A DNA stretch of 64,000 nucleotides, from the NCBI GenBank assembly GCA_028455995.1, contig JABELC010000013.1, positions 434,001 to 498,000 of the forward strand, in the 5' to 3' direction. Position 1 is the first letter of the stretch. Every line of letters starts with the position of its first letter. The notes beneath the pieces were generated by a model that was not told where the DNA came from, searched no databases, and saw only the letters and a program-made list of their open reading frames with translations. Positions 47,794 to 59,952 of this stretch are shown piece by piece. Made by a program: the position numbers and the translations under genes. Source of the stretch: Scleromitrula shiraiana (lineage: Eukaryota; Ascomycota; Leotiomycetes; Helotiales; Sclerotiniaceae).

Positions 47794-48280
47794 TAGTAAG
47801 AGTATCTATCATAACTAGGTAGGCGGCTGCATAATTATTTCGCTCGCAGATACCTGTATAAGCTAGCATAGCTTAGCAGTAGTTCAAGTAGTATTTAGTG
47901 GGGTTTCCATTTGATCGTCAACATTCCCTGCTGATAGAGTTTGAATATGTACGTGATGAGTCCCAAGCCTTTTCTCCCATTCCACATACATCTCCATAAC
48001 TTTTGAATGCCATTTGGGATGGCTAGAATTATTTTCTGACCTTGTCATGAATAAAGTCTAATGAGAAGGACACGAATGATCAATAAAACATCACCACCTA
48101 ATAACAAATCGAGGGGGGCTTGAAAATTCATAATATCACTAAATATTAAGTAGATGTTTCCTACTTTTGTCTGCAATAAGATGCAACCGAAACATAATTG
48201 TAAACAAAATGGGTATCTCGAACTCAAGAAGCAAATCACCTCCACAACCAAGTCAAATCGTGCTTCCAACATAAATCACC
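47794..48280. other. Intergenic region, no gene seen
   Basis: AT-rich spacer between the AAA pseudogene and the DUF4870-like gene, both on the minus strand. Confidence 0.55.
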
Positions 48281-49119
48281 TCACTCGTCATCTAATATAC
48301 TACTTGCCAATCTCCCGAAAATAGGCACTTCACAACGGTCTAGTGTATCCGCTGTAGTAAAAGTATTAGTTCTTATCCTGGTGACGAGGTAAGGTGTAGC
48401 TTACCATCTAGATACGCTCTCCTAGTCAACCACACTATTAGACCTATATTCCCTATAAGCAATAACCACGATATCAATGAGCCTATTACATTATGTTAGT
48501 AAATACAAGCTTAGCAAACAAAAGATAATAAAACTATCACTTACTCCACGAAAACACCAAATGTACCACAAACATAACGCTAAACAGTAACGCAGACTGC
48601 CAAGCATGAAATCTATTGATCAGAAATCAGCCCCATACTATTTCCTTGCTGTATCTCTCATCTCCCTCCAATAACATACCTCACATAATCACTCTTCCTC
48701 TCCAACACCAACAGCAACACACCCCCAGCCGGCGGCAACAATAAATAAGCCAAACAAGCCTCATAATCCAACCTAAGAGGAAGACTCGTCTCAAAATCAT
48801 TCAAACCATCTCTATTTCCCCCAACCACACCCGTATACCCATAACTTCCTCCCTGCTCACCTTCTCCATGCCCACGAGCACCAGCCCATCCCCCCCTCTC
48901 CACATCTGGGAAATAGCTATTTTGCGCAGCCCAAGGATTGGAAGAATTTCTATTCGCATTTGCTTGCGCTTGGGCTTGTGCGGTACTTTGGAGGAAGGCG
49001 GGACTTCGTACGCCGGGGGAAAAGGATCGTCGGATGGGGGAGATGGAGGGACGCGGGGAAGTGGTCGGGGAGGAGACGCGTACGGATTCGGGGGATTCTT
49101 GGTAGGGTGCAAAATCCAT
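48281..49119 (-). CDS. DUF4870/Tic20-like small membrane protein
   Basis: Four exons, 49119-48680, 48612-48545, 48482-48405 and 48351-48281, with consistent GT-AG introns, giving 218 residues. The first ~110 residues are a Ser/Pro/Gln-rich cytosolic tail. The membrane part starts LDYEACLAYLLLPPAGGVLLLVLE, followed by RKSDYVRFHAWQSALLF (the conserved charged loop plus HAxQ), then two further hydrophobic segments (SVMFVVHLVFSWSSLISWLLL and NIGLIVWLTRRAYLDADTLDR), ending in IFGRLASSILDDE. This matches the DUF4870 pattern. Function is unknown in fungi. An in-frame ATG further upstream (49231-49233) would add 38 residues; I prefer 49119 because MDFAPYQESP looks like a normal start. The reading frame is intact. 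Confidence 0.8.
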
Positions 49120-49832
49120 AGTTGAGATGGATGTGTGAGAGAATGGTGTTGGATGGGGTTTTATTCGGATGTTGTTGGTGAGGTGAGGTGAAACAACATG
49201 AAAATCGATGGGGTTTGTCCTGATAATGCCCAATTATAGAGATGGATATGAAAGTGGGGAGAGAGGTGAAGATGTGGTGTTGTGAATAATGATTATTGAT
49301 ATTGATATGATATTTATGGGGAGATTACGATAGAGACCCTGGAGTGGAGCAGATGTGGAGATTGAGATAGCACGAATTTTCTCCTAGGATTTGAGGCATC
49401 AATACAGTCTCAAAAGACCTAGACATCCATAAACTACCATCAACGGGGTTTTCTGGGCATGGATTATTAGAAAAAACAACGAAACAAATCCTTGTGCTAT
49501 ATGATCAGTGGAGCCATTCGCTAGAAATCCACCGAGCGGATACAGCGGGATAATCTACATATGTTACGAAATATAGCGGAGATCAAAAACCAGTCAGAAA
49601 TAGGTGGCTAATGCATCGTCTAATTCGGAAAAAAGCTTTAGTCTTTTATGTGGTATGGGTATAGTATATCAAATTTTTGATATCATTTGGGCTAAAAGCA
49701 TTACCACGGATTCTCGAAAAATGATCACAAATCCTCAAGGAGTTATCGTAGGCTGTGGAAAAGGCGGTTCTAACAGAATGTAACTGAGATGGGTCTAATG
49801 TGTCCAATACCGAGGTGGAAACCTGTAGAGCA
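49120..49832. other. Intergenic region, no gene seen
   Basis: Promoter side of the DUF4870-like gene and 3' flank of the MFS pseudogene. No feature recognised. Confidence 0.5.
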
Positions 49833-51380
49833 TCAATATCTTGCGACGACAGACACCTCGCAAGCTATTTTTCGCAAAAAGAAGCTACTTGTGAAAGATC
49901 CGATACCGGATGCAAACAGCAAAGGAAGCATGCTAACACCAGCTTCGGATGAGCTTTTCCTGTTGACAATCTGGAGTCGTAGAGGCAGATTTATGACAAC
50001 GAGGAAAAAGGTGAAGCCTGTCAGCATCGTAACCCTGGTTCTTGTCAGAATAATGATAACGGAAACGAAATGAATGGAATTCTACATTGCTCCCGGGACT
50101 AAGACCCTATTTTTCCATACGCTATAGGGGAAGGGGGACGCAATGCGACTACCCCATCTGACTTTGTTGAGCAGGTATTCCCAAAAGAATAAAATCACCC
50201 AGCATACACAGCCTATGCTAAGTGATACAATAACTTCTCCACTGTTCCAATGATGCGATCATGTTCCTGCTATCTGAAAACCAAAAACAACTAGAGATGA
50301 GGCAGCACGTAGTAATATGGCGCCAATATAGTCAAATTGGGAGAATGACAGACGAGCATCGTTGTCGTATGCGGTGGTGTTATTTGGCCATCCCAAGAGG
50401 AAGAAAGCAGTAGAAATAATGCCTATTGGGGCACTTTTACAAGGTCAGAGGCCTTTAATATTCTCCTTATAGAATTAGAAACTTACTTGATCCAGAATAC
50501 CCATCTCCAGCTAGCATGGGCCGTCAGCAGACCTCCCACAATCTGTATCTCTGTCAGTATGATGACAAACAACGCCAAAGTATTATTTACTGCAGTCATA
50601 TAGAATGGTCAGCCGATTCAACTCGAGCGAAAACATGGAACTAATTTACCTGGTCCTACTGCACCAGCCAACGATATACTTAATCCGATCAAACTCGAGG
50701 TAAGAAGCTTGAGATCCAAAGTCCCCGCTTCACCTAACAGAATCAGTGGCATAGCATAGAGACCAGCCCCACCAATGCCCTGCAGGGCTCGAAATATTAC
50801 CAGTTGAGTTATACTCTGAGAGAAGCCACATGCCAAAGAAAAGGCAATGAATAAAACAAAAGCCACAAGGACAGAGGCTCTCCGTCCAACAAAGTCGCTC
50901 GTCCTCGCGAAGATGACAGCGCAGCCTGCTATAATATTAGCTGCTGAACCCGAGCGAGATGTGTAGCTGAAAGGAAAATACAGGCTGAGGAACGCAAGTG
51001 TATATGCTAAAACTACCCAGAGAGACCCAGAAAGCAAATTGAAGTCTAGTGTTATGGTGTAAATAGATGTGGCTACGATACTTGTATCTAAGTTCTGATT
51101 AGCTTGCTTCTCTACTCACTCATATATCAAGAAACAATTGAGGGAGTAATATCTACCCAAAAATGAAAGGAATAATCCCGAGATCAGCCTAGCATGATAT
51201 CAGATTGGGATTTTTTTGAGAGGTTAACGTGAGATTCCAATGGTGGAAGGACATACACCCAATAAAGATGAAAATTCGCCGCCAGCGCTCAAGTGGCTTG
51301 AGTTTGCCAAATGAATGGGTTGGTCTAACTACTGGCGATTCAAGGTCATTTTGGCGAGTTTCCTCGGTTGTTTCCCCCAT
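49833..51380 (-). pseudogene. Decayed MFS (DHA2/14-spanner type) transporter
   Basis: From ATG 51380 an acidic N-terminal tail (MGETTEETRQNDLESPV) precedes an interrupted first helix. LDTSIVATSIYTITLDF (TM1 motif D1, LDxTIV-like) follows at ~51090. TM2-TM4 with FARTSDFVGRRA (motif A, G-x3-D-x2-GRR-like) and FRALQGIGGAGLYAM (motif C neighbourhood) are at 51037-50650. After GT-AG introns come VGGLLTAHASWRWVFWI and FFLLGWPNNTT. In-frame TGA (IAGT then stop then SHHWNSGE, ~50263) and TAG (after VPGAM, ~50090) interrupt the later part; each is one transition from Arg or Gln. Similarity resumes (TGFTFFLVVINLPLRLQIV) and stops at TGA 49833-49835 without the last helices. The family exports drugs or toxic compounds; this copy is broken. 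Confidence 0.8.
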
Positions 51381-53479
51381 CGTAACTAAGAAGATTCTGT
51401 TACGCATATAAATAGGAAGAACGCAGAAGAAATCGTAGAAGATTGCAGAATTATCACTCCCGTGAAGAATATATGCGGCTTCTATAATTGACTTTTGTGA
51501 TGGGTGGTTGGAGGCGAAAAATCCCAGGTATATGGACAAGCTGCGCCACCTCCATACATTACACTGACGTGGGTAATGTGTTGATCAGAGATCAACAGAG
51601 TAATTGTATGTATATCGTTTTAAACCTTCCATGACGCGCAAGCAAAGGACTTTCATCGGATGGGATGAGTGGATGACATGTACGAGCATGTGTGCATGTT
51701 TGATGTCCTAATATTAGCTCCTGGTCTTCAGTTATCTGCTGATGAGAGAAATGCTTTTCCAGAAAAGACTGGCCGAGCCCTATTGACTGGCATCTACTCA
51801 ATTGTATGAAAAATCGTAAATCGACTCTGACTACTTTCAATCGAATGTCAAACGCAAGCTCCGCGATCTCTGGTCACAATAAACTTCAACTTTAGTATCA
51901 TCTACGTCGATGATATTTGTCAACCCCCACTGAGGTTGCTTATATTTTCCCGCACCAATTTCCATATTCTATACAGAACCAACCGAAGACGTCGTCAAGA
52001 AGTCACTTGACAAACTCCAAGCAATTATCGAATAGGAAAACCTATTCGACCCAGTCCTTGACTATTCATGGAGCAAATTTCGTATCAAATTGTATGCTGG
52101 AATGCCAAACGGTGAGACAAATCACTGGAAGCGCCAATATCCCGGCTTACGACGCTTGTGTACTCAAGCCATCAATTTTTCTCATCTTGGTGTGGTAGCA
52201 TCGACGTGACAGAATCGTTCACGGCTTTCAAGCATCGGTTGCAGAAGCAATAAGATGATGTGCAGACTGAAGACGGCACAGGAAACCAGATTTTGACCAC
52301 TATCTCCCCAATAATTCGGTATGTATGCAGTGGGTGTGATAGCAAGAGTGAAAGCAAGCACTTCTGCAATCATTTGCATTTGACATCCACGCCTGAAGTG
52401 AGCCAGATCTAGACACCTAGTATGGCAAATCTTTTCCTAAATCTTGGCATAACAGTACTGAGAGCACAATACTCTCAGCTCATATATACTGCGCGCTTGA
52501 TACTTATACCCATCATTGTAAAGAACTAGTGAAGCTGAGTAATTCTGGCTTGACATTTACATACAAATTTTCGAGCTCTGTATAAGTAGCGGAAACAACG
52601 GCCAGAATATTCATACCTACAAATTCGAAATAACCTCATCTCAAATCACCCGGACAGTATTCAACCTCACCACCAATAAACTCCAGTGCGATTGATTGAA
52701 GAGTTTGCCAGACTTAAGTTTAGACTAAACCTCCGCCCGAAGCGGCTGTCGTGGTAAGAGTCTTGGAAGAATCGGCTCCACTAACACATGATTCCCGTCT
52801 CATCCCGTTCCAATCATTAATCCCTTACCTGGGACTTTCTCAAGACAAACTTTCATGGACCAAAGATCGATGTTGAGACGACATAACTCGGCAAAAAATC
52901 ACGTTGAATTCTTCTCATGATAGAAGAACAATACAAGGAAGAAAAGGAGATCGCTCTAATGGCTTTTTTTCTTTTTAGAAAAACTCGGAGACGTTGACGT
53001 GACTAGACATTTTCACATCGACCATTTACCCAGTCTTTATCGGCACAAGGGGAAGCCGGCTCCAGATACAAATCCAGATCGTTCCAATCTATTTATATTC
53101 AGTGGAGAAGCAGAGATCTGCCCCGCTCGGAACATAATCACCTCATAAAAAGACATCATTGTGGCAAGATGTATCTAGATCCAGTACAATATGGGCATCA
53201 AAATGCTAACAAAGTTCCAGCGCATGCCTTGAAGGATATTCCACCTTGGAAGAAAAATAAAAAAGTTGCAAAAAAGGAATCCTAATAATCCCTCGTTGAA
53301 TGCTCCGTTGTCCATGTATCCATGATTCCATATACGCAAGTCAATCTCCCTCAACACCATGCTCCATATGATTTGCTCTTTTCCCAAGAAAAAAGTATGA
53401 AAAGAAAAATAATCCCAGTTATATTCAATACCCATTGCTTGCTTCAGCTTTTCATCAACATCCGTCATACTTCATAATT
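51381..53479. other. Intergenic region, no gene seen
   Basis: 2.1 kb between the MFS pseudogene start and the GID4 stop. A hydrophobic minus frame at 52182-52379 (two possible membrane segments) and plus frame 51917-52198 cannot be tied to a family. Minus frame 53175-53468 just past the GID4 stop is probably 3' UTR. Confidence 0.5.
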
Positions 53480-54603
53480 TCATCGAAATTCCACTGAGGC
53501 AAAACATCCCTTATCCTCGACATGTTTCAATTCTAGTTGCTGAAATCTATACAATGAATTAGCACGCCAATTCTTCCCAATTGAGAAATTACTTACTTTT
53601 CGCTCTTTGCATGAAAGTATATACCACTAACCCTGCCTTCGATCTGGTTGAAGCAGATATAGTAAAATCCTTCAAAGCTGGCACCACTAATTGTTCTAAC
53701 TCGATGGTCCGGAACTAAAAAGTGTTCTTTCCACCTCATAAATATGTTCTCTCGTTGTGCTAGATTCGGAATATGGCAGTTTCCTTTCCTCGCAGATTTT
53801 TGAAATGGGCGGAAAGCTTGGAATTTTCCCCAGTGTGTCAAATCAACTTTGTCTGTCGACCCCCAATCTTCGTGTTGCGTAAGAAATGAATATTTTGATC
53901 CGATGATCTCTCCTTCGAAGTAAGTCGTCAGGGTCGGATGGTCTTCGGTCAAACCTGCATTAGATGAATCCTATTAGCATGAGAATTTTTTTCATCCGTA
54001 AATGCTATTCCATACCCTGTATTCGTAGATATCCGCATAGAAACGATTCTCTCATATCCACATGTTTAATCTCCACCTGCACGTCATAAACCTGCCGTTC
54101 GGATTGTTGAGTGCCATGAAATTTGCTACCGGGTCGAAGTTTGGAGGAGGGAGAAGAAGGCATTAGCTGCGAAAGCAATTAGTATTAGTTATGCTAATAT
54201 ACCTTAGATCGAACCAAAGACTCACTCTAATGTTAGAAAAGTCGTAACCTAGTGATGGAGAACCAAGGTGAGAATTGGTGAGGCTAGGCAATTCTGTTTC
54301 CTCATGCTTATCCCCCTCTACACTCATTGGAGACAGCATATCAGGCCCAGATGTATCTTCATCTATATCCATCCGTTTACTATTATTCCGATAATTGAGA
54401 GGTGTCTCCGCTGAACCGGTTTCTTGAGAATCATGTGGAGGTGGCGTGGGTTGTTGAATAATTTCTGAAGGTATAATGGAAGCATCAAGAGCACGATCCA
54501 TCTCCGTTATTCTCCAACTGGATCTGTCATCTTCAGGTGGGCACGATGTGTGCTGCGATACCGTGTCTCCAATGCTGGACTCTGTATTCGAAGGAGTGGG
54601 CAT
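53480..54603 (-). CDS. GID4: Gid4/Vid24, substrate receptor of the GID/CTLH ubiquitin ligase
   Basis: Four exons, 54603-54226, 54166-54016, 53954-53597 and 53546-53480, all GT-AG with matching phases, 317 residues. The first ~130 residues are a polar, Ser/Pro/Glu-rich tail. The Vid24 domain follows: GSKFHGTQQSERQVYDVQVEIKHVD, FLCGYLRIQGLTEDHPTLTTYFEGEIIG, FLTQHEDWGSTDKVDLTHW, then NIFMRWKEHFLVPDHRVRTISGASFEGFYYICF and GRVSGIYFHAKSEKFQQLEL. These are the hallmarks of Gid4, which recognises Pro/N-degrons on gluconeogenic enzymes after glucose shift and recruits them to the GID E3 ligase. The last exon uses the first of two adjacent acceptors (TAG at 53547-53549); the second would give an immediate stop. 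The gene is intact. Confidence 0.94.
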
Positions 54604-55794
54604 TTGGTCGCGCCGGCGCCGGCCAGGCTTTATAAAGAGAAAAAGATTATAATGATACAGTCGAAGAAATGAATCGTAAATGGTAGAAAATTAGATGAAC
54701 ATGGTCGAATTTTGGTTTGAATTGAAGCAGTTCTTAAGAGTATCGACGAGATGGAAAGATATGATAAAGCATGGATCGGAGGATTGCCATGCGATTGGAC
54801 TCAACCATACCTGGACAAGTTTACGGCTTAATGGACTTGCAGCTAAGCCTAATTCAGCTTAGTATATTATATACTTCAGTATTTTTTTCCCCGCAGAAGA
54901 TATAAAAAGAAAATCGATGTTAATCGATACTACTCGATTTTGACGCGATTCTTCAATATAATTACAGTATATATGTTTTAGGTGGTTTATTCACAGATTT
55001 TGGTACAATGTTATTCATAAGCAATTTTATATACTATAGATATATTAAATAGACTCGCCGTATACTACAGAACATCATACTAAAATGTATTCACCTAGAT
55101 ATCTGAATCTTCAATATTGTCATTTTAGAACTTGGTTGTACAGACTCATTGCAACCTCAGTTATCACCTGCTGATGATGATGACTTGACTTAAAGAGCAA
55201 AAACTTGGAAGAGGGAAAAGAATTCGAGTCGCACTAAGTAGCGGCTGTTCCAATTAATCCCAGGAGTACATGTACAGGTCATAATACTTGTATCTCCAAC
55301 TTATGAGAAGGTACGCACTGTCTTGAAGTTCGCTGTTGTTCATGGTTATGATAATCGTGTTACCATAGGAAGTGTGATCATGGTAAGTCGGGATTGTAGT
55401 CGCCATTTAGAGCACAATAATATATACCAACGACGACGATTCTGTGAGGTTTCCTTCTGTGCTACATGTTGCTATCATGGAAAGAATTGGAGAACTAGTA
55501 TAAGGCGTTTTATAGAACCACCCCATGTTAATTCTGGCCAATATAGGGACGCGATTGGATTGATTGAAGAACTTCAAAAGAGGTTATTCAGAATCAATCA
55601 CTAAATACAATACTCATTCCATCTAACGTGAATGTAGGAGATGCTCACTAAAGTATCGTAGCTTTTGTTATTAATTATCTCAAAACAACTTGGATGATCG
55701 GCCATCCGCCAAATCTTCTTGATTTTGGTATCCCTTTATCTTTGAAATGCCAACGCCTTACTCCGCCAAACCCGGCTTCCTTAATACTGAACAT
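54604..55794. other. Intergenic region, no gene seen
   Basis: Upstream of GID4 and downstream of Mago nashi. Plus frame 55323-55604 (93 codons, with several Cys and His) has no recognised family and is left unannotated. An AT-rich zone occurs at 54880-55100. Confidence 0.5.
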
Positions 55795-56514
55795 TTAGAT
55801 AGGCTTGATCTTGAAATGCAAAGCTATCAAGGAGAAAACTAAAGCTTTTAAATCCTGTACAAGATAGTAAAACACTCGTAGGCCTTCTGGGTCTTGAGAT
55901 TCCGTAACATCCACAAGAGATCCGATTTTGGCGGTCTAAAAATCATCAGTACTGGAACTCTATCCAAGAGTCCGATTGCCTACCTCAAATGTGATAAGTT
56001 CATTGCCCATCTTGATCTCTAGCTCCTGTCGTCCATCTTTGTTCTTTTGGGGCCACTTGCTATCATCTTCCCTATTTGATCATAAGCTGTGAACAATATG
56101 TTCGTTCCAGAGAGACGCACTTCATGATCTCACTTGTCTTGATAATTCGCTTGATCTCTTCGATCATCAATGAGCTGACACACACTATGAGACCAAAGAA
56201 TCAGTTGTGCTATTTCCAATCGTGTCCTACAAAACATACTTTCTTTGCGAATGAGAGAATCATTTCGATAATTGGAGTTGTTGGCATAACGTGCAGACGC
56301 GCTCCTGCCATCTCCTAATACTCGGAAATCGAATTCTATAAAATTGTCAATTCCCAGTCCAAGGCGTCAAGTCATTGTCACTGCTCACCCAGAAACTCAT
56401 GTCCATGTCGGCCAGAATGTCCAGAGCTTTAAGAAAATGTTAGCATTTGCAGTTGTATTCAATTGTATATGCTTACTAGTATCTGATATAAAAAGGTTCG
56501 TTGGAGGTAGACAT
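55795..56514 (-). CDS. mago: Mago nashi, exon junction complex subunit
   Basis: Six exons, 56514-56477, 56426-56389, 56335-56240, 56184-56121, 56071-55984 and 55935-55795, phases consistent, 154 residues, the usual Mago length. The sequence begins MSTSNEPFYIRYYSGHSGRHGHEFLEFDFRVLGDG and continues RSASARYANNSNYRNDSLIRKE and EEIKRIIKTSEIMKEDDSKWP. It ends with RVFYYLVQDLKALVFSLIALHFKIKPI; all are highly conserved in Mago. Mago pairs with Y14/Rbm8 to lock eIF4A3 on spliced mRNA near exon junctions. Five introns in a 465-nt CDS is intron-dense compared with neighbours. The frame is open upstream to another ATG at 56793 (see findings); I chose 56514 because it matches the conserved start. Confidence 0.95.
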
Positions 56515-56926
56515 ATTTAATGAGGTTTCTGGTTTACCAATGGTGATCTGAATGAGAGAAGGCTGAGGCTTTTGACCGTGGAAATGGATTCGCGATTGGC
56601 GGGGATCCGTTTCAAGCCTAAGGCCCAAATAGGCCACGCTAATTCTTGTGAACACAGCACCAGAAAGCTGGACACTGTTGATAATGTTCTCAAGAATATG
56701 ATTCTTTGATGCGCAACTCTTCAATATTCCAATACTCTCCCCTAAATTACGAATAATTATCTGGCGGACTCTTTCTTCTCTCGAAACTCTCATCCTTCTT
56801 AATCTTCCACAATCCTATCAAATTGCATCACCATAAAGTCGGGAACACGCCCTTAACACTTAAATACTACAAACATCACAAATAAAAGAAACAGTTTCCT
56901 GCTCTGCAGTAACGAATCTAGCCAAT
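56515..56926. promoter_or_regulatory. Divergent promoter of Mago nashi and coatomer beta
   Basis: 412 bp between the two divergent starts. On the Mago side 279 nt of this lies in an uninterrupted in-frame extension. No defined motif. Confidence 0.5.
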
Positions 56927-59900
56927 ATGGCGACCTTCTTGGAGCAGTCGTACAGTTTGGTACATCAAGACAATACCGCGGATGTACCTACAATGTCAGA
57001 TTTGAAAACACAGTTGGAGAAAGGGACAGATGAAAGCAAAGTCGAGACCATGAAGCGCATTCTCACAGTTATGCTGAATGGTGACCCAATGCCTCAACTA
57101 CTTATGCATATCATTCGATTCGTCATGCCTTCGAAATATAAACCATTGAAGAAGCTTCTTTATTTCTACTATGAAATATGCCCAAAACTAGATGCCAGTG
57201 GAAAGCTCAAGCAGGAGATGATCTTAGTCTGGTAAGACAGCTTTTAGGAATGAGGCTAGTAATATATATTAATTCATAATATAGCAATGGTATTAGAAAT
57301 GATCTCCAACACCCTAACGAATACATTCGAGGTAACACATTACGATTCTTATGCAAGCTTCGCGAACCGGAACTTATTGAACCACTTCTCACGCCTGCAA
57401 GATCATGTCTCGAACATCGCCATGCATATGTCAGGAAGAACGCAGTCTTCGCCGTTGCTTCCATTTTCCAACACTCAGAGAGTTTGATTCCAGATGCCCC
57501 CGAGTTGATCGCCACTTTCCTAGAAACCGAGAGTGATCATACCTGCAAACGCAATGCATTTGCTGCACTGGTTAGCATCAGTCACGACAAGGCATTGACA
57601 TACTTAAGTGGTGTTTTTGACGGAATTGCAAACGCTGATGAGCTGCTCCAATTGGTCGAGCTGGAATTCATTCGAAAGGATGCAGTTCAGAACTCACAGA
57701 ATAAGGTACTTTTGCTATCATTGGTGATGAAATTAGCTAACATATGTAGGCACGCTATTTGCGACTTATCTTTGATCTCTTAGAAGCTGGCGCCACTACT
57801 GTCGTGTATGAAGCTGCCTCTTCCCTTACGGCTTTGACAAACAATCCGGTAGCAGTTAAAGCTGCAGCTTCAAAGTTCATTGAACTTAGCATTAAAGAAG
57901 CAGACAACAATGTCAAGCTGATTGTGCTCGATCGAGTGGACATGTTAAGACAGAAGAATGAGGGAGTTTTAGATGACTTGACTATGGAGATTTTGCGTGT
58001 CTTGTCGAGTCCAGATATTGATGTTCGAAAGAAGGCTTTGGAGATAGCATTGGAGATGGTTTCCAGCAAGAACGTCGAGGATGTCGTTCTACTTCTTAAG
58101 AAAGAGCTTTCGAAGACTGTTGACCAGGAATATGAGAATAACGCAGAATACCGACAACTTTTGATTCAGTCCATACATCAATGTGCGATTAAATTCTCCG
58201 AGGTCGCTGCTAGTGTTGTTGATCTTTTGATGGATTTTATTGCCGACTTCAACAACACATCTGCCGTAGATGTCATATCTTTTGTAAAGGAGGTGGTCGA
58301 AAAATTCCCTAAATTACGACCATCCATAGTGGAGCGTTTAGTTTCCACTTTGAGTGAGGTTCGTGCTGGAAAGGTGTATAGAGGGGCTCTCTGGATAGTT
58401 GGAGAATACTCTCTAGAAGCTGGTGATATTAGAGATGCCTGGAAACGGATACGAGCAAGTTTGGGAGAGATACCTATCTTGGCCTCTGAACAACGTCTCC
58501 TTGATGAAGTCGCAGATGGGCAAGAGCAGAAAGAGCATGAACAAGTCAACGGTCATGCTAAACCTGCTCCAACAGGCTCACGTAGAGTCCTTGCTGACGG
58601 TACATATGCCACCGAAAGTGCCCTCACAAGTCAATCTGCTGTCGCGGCGAAACTCGAGGCTGTCAAGGCTGCCCAAAAACCACCTCTCCGTCAACTAATC
58701 CTTGACGGCGACTACTATCTAGCCTCTGTTCTCTCTTCTACTCTTACTAAACTTGTCATGCGCCATTCAGAAATCTCAAAAGACACTGCCCGAACTAACG
58801 CGCTGCGCGCCGAAGCCATGTTGATAATGATTTCTATTATCCGTGTTGGTCAATCGCAATTTGTCAAGGCTCCAATCGATGAAGATTCCGTAGACAGAAT
58901 TATGTCTTGTGTGAGATCGCTCGCTGAATTTGCACAGAATAAGGATCTCGAGGCAGTTTTCTTGGACGATTCGAGAAAAGCATTCCGAGCTATGGTCCAA
59001 GTAGAAGAAAAGAAACGAGCAGCTAAAGAAGCGGTCGAGAAGGCAAAGACTGCAATCCAGGTAGATGATGTTGTCTCAATCAGACAACTTGCGAAGAAGA
59101 ATGCTGTAGATGGAGCCGATGAAATAGAACTCGACCTAGAAAGGGCCACTGGAGGTGATTCTGCTGTTGAGGACTTATCGTCTAAACTTAGCAGGGTTGT
59201 ACAACTCACTGGTTTCTCTGATCCAGTCTATGCCGAAGCATATGTCAAGGTCCACCAATTTGATATTGTACTCGACGTTTTACTCGTCAACCAAACGACT
59301 GAGACTCTCCAAAACCTTTCCGTTGAGTTTGCTACTCTTGGGGACTTGAAAGTCGTAGAACGGCCGACTACGCAAAATCTTGGCCCTCACGATTTCTTGA
59401 ATGTGCAGTCAACTATTAAGGTTTCCTCCACAGACACTGGGGTTATCTTTGGAAACGTTGTATACGATGGTGCAAGCTCAACTGAAAATAACGTAGTCAT
59501 CTTAAATGATGTACATGTCGATATCATGGATTACATTCAGCCAGCAGTTTGCACTGAAACTCAATTCCGTACTATGTGGACCGAATTTGAGTGGGAGAAC
59601 AAGGTCAATATAAACTCCAAGGCCAAGTCATTACGGGACTTCCTTACCCAACTTATGGCTTGCACGAACATGAGCTGCTTAACTCCAGAGGCTTCATTGA
59701 AGGGTGACTGCCAATTCTTGAGTGCTAATCTATATGCACGGAGTGTTTTTGGTAGGTTGTTTTAATTCACTATTCCTTTAATGTCATGACTAACGATTCA
59801 TAGGGGAAGATGCTCTTGCTAATCTAAGTATCGAGAAGGAGGGTGAAGATGGACCAGTGACCGGATTTGTACGCATTAGAAGCAGGTCTCAAGGCTTAGC

Positions 59901-59952
59901 ACTTAGTCTTGGTTCATTGAAGGGTCTAAATAAGGTTGGAGAAGTTGCTTGA
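56927..59952 (+). CDS. SEC26: Coatomer subunit beta (COPI)
   Basis: Four exons, 56927-57231, 57285-57705, 57750-59751 and 59804-59952, encoding 958 residues, the usual size of beta-COP. The N-terminal adaptin-type HEAT-repeat region has characteristic segments (MKRILTVMLNGDPMPQLLMHIIRFVMPSKY, LLYFYYEICPKLD, EYIRGNTLRFLCKL, HRHAYVRKNAVFAV). A charged linker lies around residues 530-700. The C-terminal coatomer beta appendage region follows (TGFSDPVYAEAYVKVHQFDIVLDVLLVNQT, LQNLSVEFATLGDLKVVERP, FRTMWTEFEWENKV). Beta-COP is an F-subcomplex component that coats Golgi-derived vesicles for retrograde transport to the ER. No defect is seen. Confidence 0.96.

Noticed and set aside
53175..53468. 97-codon minus ORF right after the GID4 stop
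   Set aside because: Aromatic-rich without a family match; position fits the GID4 3' UTR and no splice route extends GID4 into it.
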